Below, one piece after another: positions 37,198 to 48,531 of a stretch of 64,000 nucleotides of DNA; within the stretch, counting starts at the first letter, position 1, and each line of letters opens with the position of its first letter. The DNA is taken from positions 206,626 to 270,625 of the forward strand of contig QLIY01000062.1 in assembly GCA_003260075.1 (NCBI GenBank), given 5' to 3'. The position numbers and the translations under genes are program-made. The notes below the pieces were generated by a model. It had not been told where the DNA came from and ran no database searches. It saw only the letters and a program-made list of their open reading frames with translations. Origin of the DNA: Phallusia mammillata. Lineage: Eukaryota; Chordata; Ascidiacea; Phlebobranchia; Ascidiidae.

Positions 37198-39614
37198 TTT
37201 GTTGAAAATAGCTAGCTTTTGTTATCCAACAAAACACAAATATTACAGAGAGGCTGAAAAAGCTAAACAATTACTAGTTTTAATGACTTGTTGCAATAAA
37301 GAATTGTATTTAATAATCATCAAACAATTTTTGCCATTCAAATGCAACTGTATCTTTCTTCCTTTTGAAACCTGTTAAAAACAAATAAAAGTTCAAAGTT
37401 ATGACTTTACTATTAACACTATGCTCCCTTTGATCAAAGAAGTTTAATAAAAATGTTGACAGAAACAAATCAACATGCCCAGTCACCTCTTTGCACTGGA
37501 ATCATTCAATTACAGTAGCCCCTTGAACGAACACTTCAGAAGGCAAATAGTAGAAAGCAGGCATGTTTACACAGGACCATTACACAAAACAGTTGTGCGC
37601 CAAATCCTATTGTGTCTAAAATCATTTCTGCCGACATAAAAGAACTAAAACATGACTGGATGAATTGAATCTGGCTGGTGCTTTATTCTCTTTTGGTGGC
37701 CCTCGTGTGTTGTATAAACATGAGTACAAAACATTGCAGAGCAAATGAGGGCCATGCTGTTACTAACTGTAATTGATACAGGATATTCTGAAAATAGATT
37801 TTATTGAAAAAAATGTGTGTTTCCATGTAGACTATTTCCTGTACAGCATTTAAAAACTTTTGACAAATAACTAACTAACTGTTTTGGTATTTTATACCTA
37901 AAACAAATAGTCATAATTTGTCTGTTGTTATTCTTTCTTTCAGCTATTTGCAAGCTTTGTCTGGGTTGGAGATTGTTCAATGCCGTAACAAAAGCCATCT
38001 TAACCTTGACACTGTCCTGTTTTCATTAAGACAAAAGGTGTGTGAATCCCAAAATAGCCACACAATTTCACTTGAAAAGTATACTTCAAATACACTTGAC
38101 ACAATTGGCCGCCGAAGGGCACGCTTTTCATGTCATTGTTCTAATCCCACAAGAGTCAGCTTCATGTTGCATTACTCTGTTTCTCTCCACTTAAAATTCA
38201 TTAAAGACAGAAGTCCTCAACAAACATCCGGAAACAGTCAAGTCTACTTACAGGGATTTAAGATAATTATGAGCAATGATATTTTTATTGTAAAACCAAA
38301 AAAACGCAGGGTTATCTTTCAAAGTAGTTGCTGTTGATTGATTGTGAGCTGTCGCTAGAAGTGCTTACATTTTAGTCATTATACCAACATTAGGCTAGAC
38401 ATGGCCCTAAAACTTTTTGTAATAAAGTCCTTGTGAAAAGAGGGATTAAAGGTTGTTGAAATGCTGCTTTATAAAGTGACATGCTGACATTTCCTTGTTT
38501 GGTTTGTTAGGCCCTGGGTGGAAGTAAGTGGATTATCTGACAGCTGTGAATGGGCTATTCACTGAATAATGGCAAGGCATACAAGTTTTTCAAAGCATAA
38601 ACGTTTAGGAGTGTAATAAAGATGTGTTTAAAAATCCAACTTTACAAACATAGCAATATGATAAAGCTTGAACCACAGCAAAGGGCTATTGTTCCACAAT
38701 CTAAACAAAAATAGATTGGACAAATCTTGCAAAGAAATGACATTTGTAGTGAACTGCATTGCTGTATTTTCGAAGTAAAACGAATTACTTGGGACAAAAC
38801 AACATGAACTGATGTGACAATCAACAAAACAGTGCATATTTGAAATTATTCTGTATTCTAAAGGGAGATTTATCAAAAGTACATGTAACAGAATGTGGAC
38901 TTTATATCCGGTACTATACTTAGATAAAAGACGTTTACAAAAATTGTATGGTTGATATAGTAATTAGGCAGTGAATTATTACATCATGTTTAATCTGGGG
39001 TAGAGAGTCAAACTCAACATTTTGCACATAAATTTGACTTGGTTTGCGCTCGCATTGAAATACAGTTGTGTATAACATCAGGACAATTTTTCATTTTACC
39101 AAAAAAACATGTACAATCAAAAACTTTTGAAATTTAAAACTTGAATGCATTAAATACATGACAAATGTTGCAACGTAATGCTTGTTCTTTTTGAAGAAAT
39201 AATGAAAAACAGCTTTCAGAGTTTTTAAATAGCAATTTATGTGCCTGCTTATAGCACTTGGAAACACAAAACAGGTAGAGAAATGTTGACAAAAGTAAAT
39301 TTTCAAACACATGAAAACTCCAATTTTAGCACACTGTTGGGGTAAAAAATGCACTTCTATGGTTTATGACTTTTTAACATAACTTGTTGGCAGCTGACCC
39401 AAACATTAAATACATCCGACAAATTTGTTCGTGACACAACAGGCATAACACACACTTGCATACAAATTACGAAAGACCAACATTGGTAGTTGTGGGTTAA
39501 ACACCACAAACAGTATCGCACAAATACAAAGGGTAGTAATAATACATCTCAAGTCTATGGTAACCACTTATTGCTAAGCTGACATTTTTTTTTCAGCGTC
39601 AGTCAACTTTTTGG
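37198..39614. other. Intergenic, upstream of the uncharacterised gene and downstream of nicalin
   Basis: No gene is recognised. The longest open frame (37918-38337, plus, 139 codons) shows no domain, no splice context and no family resemblance, so I do not call it. The stretch should contain the promoter of the uncharacterised gene and the nicalin 3' UTR. Confidence 0.5.
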
Positions 39615-42600
39615 CTAGTGAACTTTGACCTTCGGCAGAGAACTGAGCTTGCTTGCGACCAAAACAACACCATTGAATTTCTGCAGAGAAAAGTAAAAGA
39701 TAGTTGAGGCTATCTACATTAAAAAAATCCATGTGCAGACTACCTGTTCCTGTTAGTCTAGGAAAAATGTGGTATTAACAGCTATGGCAGGGTCAAAATA
39801 AATAATCTGACTGTTTGACACCAAAAAACAACATGCATCATTAGGCTTTAAGTTACATTATACATATAAGTTATCCCACCAAGCGCCAAATATTGTAATT
39901 TCAACCATGCTCAAAAGGGTGTCCAACTTACCAGCACAATAAGGTAGACAATGGCCATATATGCTGCGACGAATCCAGTGACATAGAGATCAAACACTGC
40001 TGACCGAACTATGGAAGCACTCATGGTCTGCACAAGACCATCATAAAACACAAAATCAGGATCCCTGAGAACAAAAACAGTTTAATGTAGCTTGTCTTGT
40101 TAAAAAACTTTAGAGCTCAATACCTTTTGTCAGCTTTAAACTTAATTCTTCTTGTGTTTTTGACATGCTTTTGCAGTGCTGCCTCCAAGGCCGTTACTAT
40201 GTGATGATCATCAGATAGTGCCTATGCAACAAGCAAAGTGTTGGATACTTTAAAACTTATTAATATTTTGAGTTTAGGCAGTTTTGTTTCACAAACCTGG
40301 GCTGGCCTTGGTTGTTCTGCGAGATAGCTAAGCCAGGCTTCAATATGATCTTTATGGATTGCATAGTCTCCACTGGCAAGATTTACATCTGTTTCCTACA
40401 AAAAATAAACACATATTTTCCAGATTTAATGCCTGTTTTGATTTAAGATCATACAAACACAATATTTAATAAAAATTAAAGAAGGACATACACTTCTTGG
40501 CTAATTAAGGTTGGGCCCCAATTTTAACCTACATTTAAGATCGTAATTGTTTCTGAAAGCAGAAATAAATTGATGTGTGTAGAGTTACATTGGTACTAGC
40601 ATTTTTAGATTTAGAGACACATTGGTAAAAAGCATGGAACGTTTTGCTAAATTTAATGATAAACTTACCTCAGTTACATTGTAAAGATAGCGGAGAACAG
40701 ATTCAGCAATTATTTGCACATTGTTGGTGAGGGCATCCACGTCCACTGTTTTCTTAGTGTCCATAATGGACCTTCGCATTGGATCCTAAAGCCAACATAT
40801 GTAGGGTTATTCTTTGTTTCATAATAGTCTACAATTCAGCCAATGTCATTATTTATTACATAATAGCTGTCATAAACAAATGATTAAAAGACACAACACT
40901 GAACAGCTTTAACACAGTAAACTTACATCACTGTTACTTAAGGCTGAGAGTGTGACAGCGTGCAGGCGTCTTATGGAGTATCTTTCATGTTCCCATGCCA
41001 ACAGGTCAGATGACAATCGAATCTTCTTGTGCACAACTGAGGTATCAAGACTAGAATCGACTGACTTGGCCACCTAAATTATGTGTTCAGTAATAAGGTA
41101 AAGTAATTTTTACACCCAAGGTAATTTGCAATATTGCTGTTGTTCAAAATAACTTGTTTGATGTACATGTAAGGCTTAACAGTAAACAAATGATTGTACG
41201 GTTTTTGCTCAAAAAGTTCAAACATAAATTCAGTTTTGGGACCAACCCTGAAGCCCTAATACAGTCCAGTGATCATTTTGTGAAAATCACAGTACACCAC
41301 ACCTATTAAAGTTGAGAATAATCTTTTAAGCATTCAGAATCTGGCTAGTGCTTTAATAAGTCTGCCTTATGTGCTGCACAACTCATGAATCACCAGTTAA
41401 CCAATGTCCAACATTTGGTATAATATCTCTAATAGGCCTAATGTATTGTGACATATGTAATTCGTCACATTTCGTATGTAAATGACTGAAATAGTGACCA
41501 CAGTCCTTAATAGTGCCTACAGAAATACTGACATCCTATTTTTGTTAAAGTTTCAAACAATATACCGGTATGAGCACACCAAGAAATACTGTTCTGACTT
41601 ACACTTTGTATATTTCTGTGAATCTGGCCAGCTACTGTTGTTTCACTGGGAGGCTTAGAGACATGCATTTTTAGTGCATGTACGCCATTGCCACCAAGTG
41701 AGTCCAAGCACAGGACAAGTTTAGCATTGTTAAGCAGTGCTGATGAAACTGCCTCCGATGAGCCAGCGTTGTCAGAAGCATCTTCAATCCATTTTTTGGA
41801 CCCCTGGTAGTTAAACTTGCCTCCACCAGATAATAGGAAGAGAATGTTATGTCTGTAACATAATGAAAAATGTCAACCAATTCAAAAAAAAGTACCTTAT
41901 GTTAGTTTTACAAGAAAAGTATAATCAGAATCGTTTCGATATATTGTTTTGCCTTTAATTGTAAAAATGCAGTCCTTTAACATTTTGTTAGCCATGACTT
42001 GTGTTCTCACAAAGACAGATATAATGGTATATTTGCAATCATTTTCAGATCAACAACAATGATTCTGCACAGTTGGTGGACAGTAGAAGTTATACCACAC
42101 CAGCTCTATAAAAATACCTTGGATGCGTTCTTGAGTTTCCATATATTTTTCCAAGAACACGAGCCAATTCCAATAAAGTCACAACACCAGAAGCATCAGA
42201 ATTTGCTCCATGTGACAAGTACTAAAAAACGAACAGTAAGTATTATTATTTAATAAAACATATATACACAGTTTCAAACAACAAAATTTTCATAAAAAAT
42301 GGTACACACTGGGGCAATTCCAAAGGCATCGTAATGAGCAACAATTGCAATGGTGGGCAGTTGTTCCTCCATTCCAAGACCTGGAAGGATACCCTGGAAA
42401 ACGAAAATCAATTGAAAATTACACTAACTGTTGGTTGTGACTTGTGATACCTTTGATGTACAAATATGGTTGTTACCTCAATATTGACCAATGCCTGGTC
42501 AGGCTGAGCCTTGCTTTGCCCTTTATTTGTAACAAAAAGGTATCCCACTGATGTAGCTGAAGACATTATGGTTTGAAAAGCGGAACCAGAATCAGAGCTT

Positions 42601-43628
42601 GTGGAATGTGTCACCTTAAAAGTGAAAACCTGTTGTTGGAACTGTACCACATACAACATAGTGATACAATTACGTATACCTGATCATAGATCCTTTTCAG
42701 CTCCTCATCCTCATAAGTGAAGTAGATAGGAAGGTTGGACTCAATTCGAAGCATCTCAACTTCCAAGTCCATGAATCTCTGAAGAAGAAAAATATTTTTG
42801 TAAATTTTGGCCTGCTTAAACATTTCTTCTAAACTTAGTGCTCAAATGAACTGAATGGAAGTCACCAACGCCCGACTTTAAGTCAAAACAACTAAAAATT
42901 ATTCGAAAGTCTAGAGCATTCCGAAGGCAGTTTCTTTGTCACATAATGCATTCAGGCTTTGTTTTCCCCAACAACAAAAATGTGAAGAAAATCAAGAAAT
43001 GAACAAAAACAATACACCAGCAAAATGTTGGTTGCTAACCTGTACTTCTTCCTTTGACATATTGCCGCTAAGAAGCACAACAATTGCACTTGGACCTCGA
43101 TCAAGAACTTCGAGGTAACGAGCATGTGTAAGTTCATTCGCCTTGAGTAGCACACACTTTCTTGCCATCGATGTTGATTGCAAAGTTCTAGCTTCAGCAT
43201 TGACCAAAGCACTTCGACAACCTTGAATTTAAAGTTGAAAATATCAGTTAGAAAAAACATTAGCAGGAAGTACAATATTGTTGGGCGGTTAAAAATAATG
43301 TAACTAAAAATGCTAGGCATTAAAAATCCTACACAGAGTTTACACAAAATGATAAAATTATGCAGATTCAAGATTTTGTAAAATTTTGTGTAAACACAAA
43401 ATGACAAAACAGTATGATGCTTTTGTTAATGTTTGGAAGAAAAAATTGAGAATTATATCTACCATGTGAGTTTCCCTGAAGATCATATTGTTGCATCCGA
43501 TAAACTGAGAATTCATGAGCTGCATCTACCATTGTGATTGGAGAAACAACCAAAAGTATAACAGGAAAGACTGCCACAAACCCAAGTGGAAAGCTCGTAC
43601 GAAATGCTTCAATCGCCTCCTCAATCAT
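39615..43628 (-). CDS. NCLN: Nicalin, complete
   Basis: Thirteen exons: 43628-43463, 43221-43040, 42778-42680, 42629-42477, 42393-42310, 42221-42118, 41852-41603, 41073-40927, 40785-40669, 40395-40297, 40221-40124, 40064-39932, 39680-39615. They join in frame to 565 residues (human nicalin is 563). Diagnostic stretches include [80 protein letters not shown] and [19 protein letters not shown]. Nicalin is an ER membrane protein with an aminopeptidase-like lumenal domain related to nicastrin and an N-terminal signal (about residues 14-35 here). It has one C-terminal membrane segment (about residues 508-540). With TMEM147 and NOMO it forms the BOS complex of the multipass translocon. Exon 4 could instead start at 42614 at a second in-frame AG. 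The last exon also has an open +1 frame, but phase and C-terminal similarity favour the ending LPKVKVH. Confidence 0.96.
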
Positions 43629-44148
43629 TGTATTTTTTTAACTGTAAAACGAAACACCGTTAAGCGTCATTCTATCAAGCATATAAGTTCAACCCAGTTC
43701 AATCAACAGCATTTGATAGGAATGACAAATCAATTACAAACGCAGCATGTCCAACCATAAGTTTTTAGTAAAACACTACATTCATAAAAACATTTTAAAA
43801 AAGAACAACTGCAAACTTACTTTGCAATTCTAAATTCCACACCGAAAGACAAGATAACAAGCACACGTTTTGAGATTTCGGAATTCGAACGCAAGCTATT
43901 GAAGCTAAGGGGGGGGGGTTTTTAGTAAAACACTACATTCAAAAAAACATTTTAAAAAAGAACAATTGCAAACTTACTTTGCAATTCTAAATTCCACACC
44001 AAAAGACAAGATAACAGGCACACGTTTTGAGATTTCGGAATTCGAACGCAAGCTATTGAAGCTAATCTTTTCTTACTTTAACAAACCCCGCAGTCGTACC
44101 AGACAATCCTTCTTCTGTGACGTAAAAATCTCGATTCACAAATTCAAC
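43629..44148. repeat. Nicalin upstream region, duplicated around G10 (43909-43918)
   Basis: Sequence from agtttttagtaaaacactac to gaagctaa occurs at 43758-43908 and again at 43917-44064 with few differences. The second copy continues into unique DNA. This is the likely nicalin 5' UTR/promoter region, so promoter mapping here must allow for the false duplication. Confidence 0.75.
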
Positions 44149-44150
44149 TA

Positions 44151-44400
44151 CCGTATTTACTCGATTGTAAGCCGCGGCTTATATTGTTTTTTAGCTGCCG
44201 TTTGTGTGGCTTATAATCGAGGGTGGCTTACATTTTAAGTTTATGCCGAAATTATTTCTACACTCCAACGTTTTAAATTATTTGGGGTTCAAAGGGGGGG
44301 GGGCGGCTTACATTTTAAGTTTATGCCGAAATTATTTCTACACTCCAACGTATTAAATTATTTGGGGTTCAAAACATGTATCCATGTACAGATTATACGT

Positions 44401-44474
<74 letters not shown>

Positions 44475-44564
44475 AATAGTTGTGCTATGTAACGACAGAA
44501 AGATGTATTAAGAAGCAATAGTATCAGAAATTCCAGCATGCGGCTTACAATCGAGTAAATACGG
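44151..44564. mobile_element. MITE with about 25-bp TIRs and TA target duplication
   Basis: The left end CCGTATTTACTCGATTGTAA and right end TTACAATCGAGTAAATACGG are exact inverted repeats, continuing into gccgc. TA lies on both outer sides (44149-44150, 44565-44566). The TA duplication suggests a Tc1/mariner-like origin. The interior is disrupted by a G10 run (44294-44303) with an about 72-bp duplicated flank (44222-44293 and 44304-44375) and by a 73-G run (44401-44473), so the true interior is unknown. Confidence 0.8.
44401..44473. other. 73-base G run, probable gap placeholder
   Basis: This is an uninterrupted run of 73 G inside the TA-flanked MITE. It is one of two long runs, the other at 61138-61231. 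Both occur inside repeats, where assemblies usually leave sized gaps. A translated poly-Gly frame across it is spurious. Confidence 0.75.
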
Positions 44565-44617
44565 TACCGCAATTTTTAGAACGCATTTAATAGGTGCCAC
44601 TCTAAAAAACTTGAATA

Positions 44618-44628
44618 GGGGGGGGGGG
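44618..44628. other. G-run junction next to a segment repeated at 47301-47352
   Basis: Sequence 44569-44617 (gcaatttttagaacgcattt to aacttgaatag) recurs at 47301-47352, also beside a G run (47291-47300). The 2.7 kb between the two may be a contig placed into a gap, or a misordered one. An open frame at 44634-44954 (106 codons) follows directly; I do not recognise it. Confidence 0.6.
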
Positions 44629-44968
44629 AAGTTGTGAATACAGGTTTTTGTGAAAAAAAAATGAAGCTGCTCGCGTACCACCTGAAAAAAAAGATTCTAC
44701 ATCAGTTTCAAACTTTTGAACATTACGATCCGTCCACTGAGAAACCAATCTGCATTAAGTGCTGGTGCGTATATGACAATTCCGGAATAGAGAACAGTTT
44801 GTGTCAAGTAGACTCTACTTGTCTAATTAGTAGAGCATTTAGTTTTCGATACCTGATGTCGATTGAAACAGCAAAGTTCTTCAATACAAATGAGTTTCCC
44901 TATTTGCAAAACGCTAATATGGCCTTCCATCTTCACAGTCTTGGTACATTTTGAGCTGGATAATTTGT

Positions 44969-45339
44969 ATGAATTTTTTTCGCATGGTTTCTATTGCGTG
45001 GGATTTCGAAAATAACAACGATGGAAATAAAGATCTTGAAATGTTCGACGATCTTCTCAGAGGTAACAAGTGTTGGTTTCAAGATCTCACTTTAGGAGTT
45101 TGCAGTTTCTAATTTTTCCCATATTAAGAAAATATATCCACAATATAAAGCCGCAATGCTGTGTTTTAAACCACAAACCTTCCCAGTAATATCACAATTC
45201 CTCTTAAATACCTTTGTCAGGGTGGGAATCGAGCCCACAACTTCACGAGTACAAAACCGATGGCACAAAATTAAAAAATATGTTATTTTTTGGAGATTTC
45301 GAAGATGAACTGATTGAAGAAGACAGGAAGAGCTACTAA
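44969..45339 (+). CDS. Putative two-exon acidic mini-protein, copy 1
   Basis: Exon 44969-45062 reads MNFFRMVSIAWDFENNND, then GNKDLEMFDDLLR. It has a gtaac donor and joins in frame to 45296-45339 (DFEDELIEEDRKSY, TAA) after a tattttttggag acceptor. A second copy of the first exon lies at 47161-47242 with four residues fewer, a 12-base in-frame indel. This suggests protein-level constraint at least in the past. The family is not recognised. The last residues and stop come from the terminus of a MITE (45327-45611), so this copy may be truncated. The intron carries an inverted tRNA-like fragment. It could instead be an internal exon of a larger gene. Confidence 0.4.
45212..45270 (-). repeat. tRNA-like SINE fragment
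   Basis: On the minus strand it reads gttgtgggctcgattcccac, which contains a B-box-like GGYTCGATTCC core. Its downstream gacaaag resembles the plus-strand copies at 52.7 and 56.0 kb. Confidence 0.5.
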
Positions 45340-45611
45340 CACGATACGTTTCTCTTAATCCAAAAGTGCTTAATTTTCGATAGGTGGCTTAAAGAGCTGA
45401 ATTATTTATTTAGCGGCTGTAAATGGGTTGGGTTGGGAAACTTTTACATTAGTAACTAATTTTTTGGGTTAGTTTTATTGAATTTTAAGTGCTATTACCT
45501 TACCCCAACCCTAATAGCCCTAACCGTTAGCATTTTTTGAGATATAGGCTACCGTTTTGAAAATTAAGCATTTTTGGATCAGGCGTAACGTATCGTGTTA
45601 GTAGCTCTACC
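45327..45611. mobile_element. Mutator-like MITE, 285 bp, 10-bp TSD
   Basis: The ends share an inverted repeat of about 45 bp with indels: agagctactaacacgatacg at left, and its complement cgtatcgtgttagtagctct at right. The flanks aagaagacag (45317-45326 and 45612-45621) are identical 10-mers, the size typical of Mutator-like elements. It interrupts the second exon of the putative acidic mini-protein and supplies its stop codon. Confidence 0.85.
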
Positions 45612-45621
45612 AAGAAGACAG

Positions 45622-46669
45622 ATGAAGAAAAGGATAAACTGAAAATATCGAAGTTGCCATTATTCTGATGTGAAACTGAGTTTGAAACTTTAATAACTTG
45701 TTTTAGATGCGGTTAATGTTACGTTTTGTTACAATATAAACAGATTTAAACAATGATTGCTGAGTTTGATGATGTCAACAAAACAAAAACTGTGTTTTAA
45801 GTTTTTGTAAATGTGCATCACAGGCATAATGAACTTTTTTATTGAATGTAATCTTTTCATGTGAAAGCCGAATAGAGAGACATAGACCGAAATGTAGGCC
45901 CTAAATATCATCAGCTATTATAGTGCAACCCATAGTGGAGATATAAGGAAAGTAAATACTTACCAAATAAAGCTTGCGGAACACCATGTGTTGGAAATGC
46001 TGGAAGTTGGTCGTGTCAATTGTTGGTGGTTCCTCATATGTCGAGCACAAGTTTTAAACAAGATTAACAAAACTCTGTTTGCTAAACTCATTGCTAAAAC
46101 GGGAAGTAGGCTATATATACGGACGTTTGGTATGGATGGACGATTTTAACGAGCTGAAAGGGGGGGGGGAATTAACAAAACTCTGTTTGCTAAACTCATT
46201 GCTAAAACGGGAAGTATATATACGGACGTTTGGTATGGATGGACGATTTTAACGAGCTGAAAGCACTGTTTTGTATTGGAAGGCAGATCTGTGGTTAGGA
46301 GGGCGTTTCATTTTTGTGGAAGTGCAGTTATGTTTGTGATTTCTTGTCTTGTATGTAATTCCGTGATTAACATCTGTTGGGTCGTTAATATCAACAACAG
46401 TTTGTTCACAAATGTAGTTGCTTCGCAAGCAATAGATGGTGTGTTGGAATTATTATTGTTGTTCGCTTCCAACAACGGGTTTCCCTGCGTAATTGTGCAT
46501 TTAACAAAAGTAAATTAATCCAATTTCAAATAGCAGAAGTAAAACACAAACAGGGGCTCTTGATCCCGCTGAAATTAGGAAACAGTCTTTCATCGTTTGG
46601 TGTGTTTGCAGCGAGACAGAAGCACGGCGTAATGTTTCTTATGTTCACAGTTGATTCCAAGCAGGAGAG
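45622..46669. repeat. Non-coding accessory DNA with a duplication around G10 (46160-46169)
   Basis: Sequence 46063-46159 (attaacaaaactctgtttgc to gagctgaaa) recurs at 46171-46263, the first copy carrying the insertion ggctat. No gene is recognised. A minus-strand frame over about 46300-46510 rich in Asn/Thr is open but lacks any supporting feature. Confidence 0.6.
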
Positions 46670-47025
46670 ATGACAAAGTTAAGTTTGTTGCTTGTTGTTT
46701 GTTTGTTGGTTGCAATGTTGGTTGATTCAGGACACAGCAAGAAGAAGAAAAGAAAGAAAACCACAATCCCGAGTATATCCTCAGTACAGGGAAGCGTCAA
46801 TGGAGGGTAAGATGGTTTTAAACAGAAAACACAAGTTTGAAATTTACTTGCAGCTGTCAGGAAACGTACAACCAAATTATAAATGATCTATGTCCTGGTG
46901 ATCTAAATTCTGGCATGCGGTCCGCAAAAACTTACTGCATACAATCAAACAAAACCAATGTGTGTCTATTTGTGAGAAAACAAGGTTTTTTTCGCGTTGG
47001 TAACGCTATAAACGAAATGTTATAG
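46670..47025 (+). CDS. Candidate small secreted Lys-rich, Cys-containing protein
   Basis: Exon 46670-46806 encodes MTKLSLLLVVCLLVAMLVDS, a convincing signal peptide. GHSKKKKRKKTTIPSISSVQ follows, a strongly basic stretch. A 47-base intron (gtaag to tttacttgcag) leads in frame to 46854-47025, encoding GCQETYNQIINDLCPG, SAKTYCIQSNKTNVCLFV and a TAA-type stop, for 102 residues in all. After cleavage the mature part would hold four cysteines in a C-x11-C-x18-C-x8-C type spacing (approximate) and one basic cluster. I do not recognise the family. It could be a secreted peptide, or the N-terminal part of a longer protein if the second exon is spliced on at the gttttttt after RKQ. The upstream ttcacag could be a trans-splice acceptor. 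Confidence 0.5.
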
Positions 47026-47160
47026 CTTATTGGTTTTATAACAAAAAGTAGATTGGAACAGCAAATTGAACCCTTTATACAAAAAGCGTTTTCGTATTTG
47101 CTGCCCGCCAAGTATTTGTTATTTGCCAGTTTCGTTCAATTTTGATCGATAAATATTTGC

Positions 47161-47242
47161 ATGGAAGTTTTTCGCAGGGTTTCTATTGCGTGGGATTTCG
47201 AAAACAACAAAGATCTTGAAATGTTCGAAGATCTTTTCCGAG
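47161..47242 (+). pseudogene. Acidic mini-exon, copy 2
   Basis: It reads MEVFRRVSIAWDFENNKD, then LEMFEDLFR, with the same gtaac donor as copy 1 (44969-45062). Its downstream sequence is cut short by the start of a hAT MITE (47251) and a G-run junction (47291-47300). No second exon is visible, so it is probably a fragment, or its continuation is lost in the gap. Confidence 0.4.
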
Positions 47243-47250
47243 GTAACAAC

Positions 47251-47290
47251 CAGGGAGTCGAACCGCTTGTCATATGGGTTCAGGTTCGGT
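47251..47290. mobile_element. Truncated copy of the 8.3-kb hAT MITE
   Basis: Begins CAGGGAGTCGAACCGCTTGT, the reverse complement of the right end of the 8332-8853 element, and stops abruptly at a G10 run (47291-47300). The abrupt loss of a repeat exactly at the run supports the gap-placeholder reading. Confidence 0.75.
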
Positions 47291-47784
47291 GGGGGGGGGG
47301 CCACAATTTTTAGAACGCATTTAATAGGTGCCACTCTAAAAAACTTGAATAGGTGCCAACTCTAAGTAAATATGATTATAATTCTATCTTATTATAGTGT
47401 TATTGCATTTAATTTCTATCGCGTCTTTTATTTTATTCGTGGCGCTGAAACTAAAAAATCAAATTTATTGATACTAATTTAAAAAATTGGTATGTGTCGA
47501 AAAGTCATTACATACGCAACCATGCTGGCTAGAGTGCATTGGTTACACGGTTCGAGCCCAAACGGAATAATTTTCGCCGAACCAAACATTATCTTCTCAT
47601 TAATGTTTTTAAGTGAAGCTTGTGTTGGTGATGCAGTTATGACACTTCAAACAACTTACAATTTTTGCAATACATAAGCTGAACAAAACATTCGCAGACA
47701 TATACTTGCAGACAACGTGGCTGTTGTTTTCTACATATAGCAGTTAACTTTCAATGTTTCAAGTTTACAATATTGAAAGTTTAG

Positions 47785-48028
47785 ACTTTAGACATTTATT
47801 AATTTCATATTCTACAAAAGTTCGGTTTCGGGTGGGGGGGGGGGGAACCACTGCTTTAGACATTTATTAATTTCATATTCTACAAAAGTTCGGTTTCGGG
47901 TGGGGGGGGGGTTTTTGACACGCCCTATATAGCGCACTGAAGACTACGCGAGATAACACATATATATGTGTGCGCTGTTTTGAACAAAAAATCATAAAAT
48001 ATAAAACAGACTGCATTGGGGGGGGGGG
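47785..48028. repeat. Repeat-rich stretch with three G runs
   Basis: Runs at 47834-47845, 47902-47911 and 48018-48028. Segment gctttagacatttattaatt to ttcggtttcgggt occurs on both sides of the first run. After the second run, tttttgacacgccctat followed by gcgcactgaagactacgcga is a piece of the small element nested at 8540-8593. No gene is recognised in 47243-48531. Confidence 0.65.
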
Positions 48029-48531
48029 AATTAAAAAAAAGTTTTTCCCTAAACCAAAACATCGGCAAAACAGTATTCGGCCGAAATTGTTCAGACGTCG
48101 GTGCTTAGGCTACCGGTTTACAGCTGCAGAAACCAGGGTTGGGGACTCCCTACAATGCAAGGGATATGAGTTGTTTTTATCCGACCTCCACTACTACAAC
48201 GCAATATGTACTAGGAAAAAGTCAAAAACATACTTGCATGTAAAAGTACATACTGTGGCTTCGCTTCTTTAACAATCATGCATGAACATATGTGATGTGT
48301 TTGAGTTATGGGACACACACATGCTTCCAGGTAGTAAATATAGATAGTAACATTGTACTAAAAAGGTAACAATTGGTATTTCTCATACACATTCAACAAG
48401 GGATGAAAAAGTTTTTCATGAAACAATATACATAACTGAAAAAAAAAGTAAAATTTATAAAACTTTTACAAATGAACTGCACAAACTATAGTACTGTAGT
48501 ATGAATCATAATCTCTATTTTAAAAATAAAG

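Noticed and set aside
37918..38337. 139-codon open frame, the longest in that intergenic stretch
   Set aside because: No recognisable domain and no splice or family support; length alone is weak evidence in 64 kb.
39568..39680. Alternative +1 frame in the last nicalin exon ending KKLTDAEKKMSA
   Set aside because: Exon 12 ends in phase 0 with a single usable donor, so only the frame ending LPKVKVH is reachable, and it resembles the known nicalin C terminus better.
42952..43407. 151-codon minus-strand frame overlapping nicalin exon 2
   Set aside because: A shadow frame: the spliced nicalin reading uses another frame of the same exon with clear homology.
44323..44511. Open frame encoding a long poly-Gly tract
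   Set aside because: The tract is the 73-base G run, a probable gap placeholder inside a MITE; it is not a protein repeat.
44634..44954. 106-codon frame starting MNTGFCEKKMKLLAYHLKKK
   Set aside because: Begins right after a G run, no domain or splice context is visible, and it stops before the acidic exon; not called as a gene.
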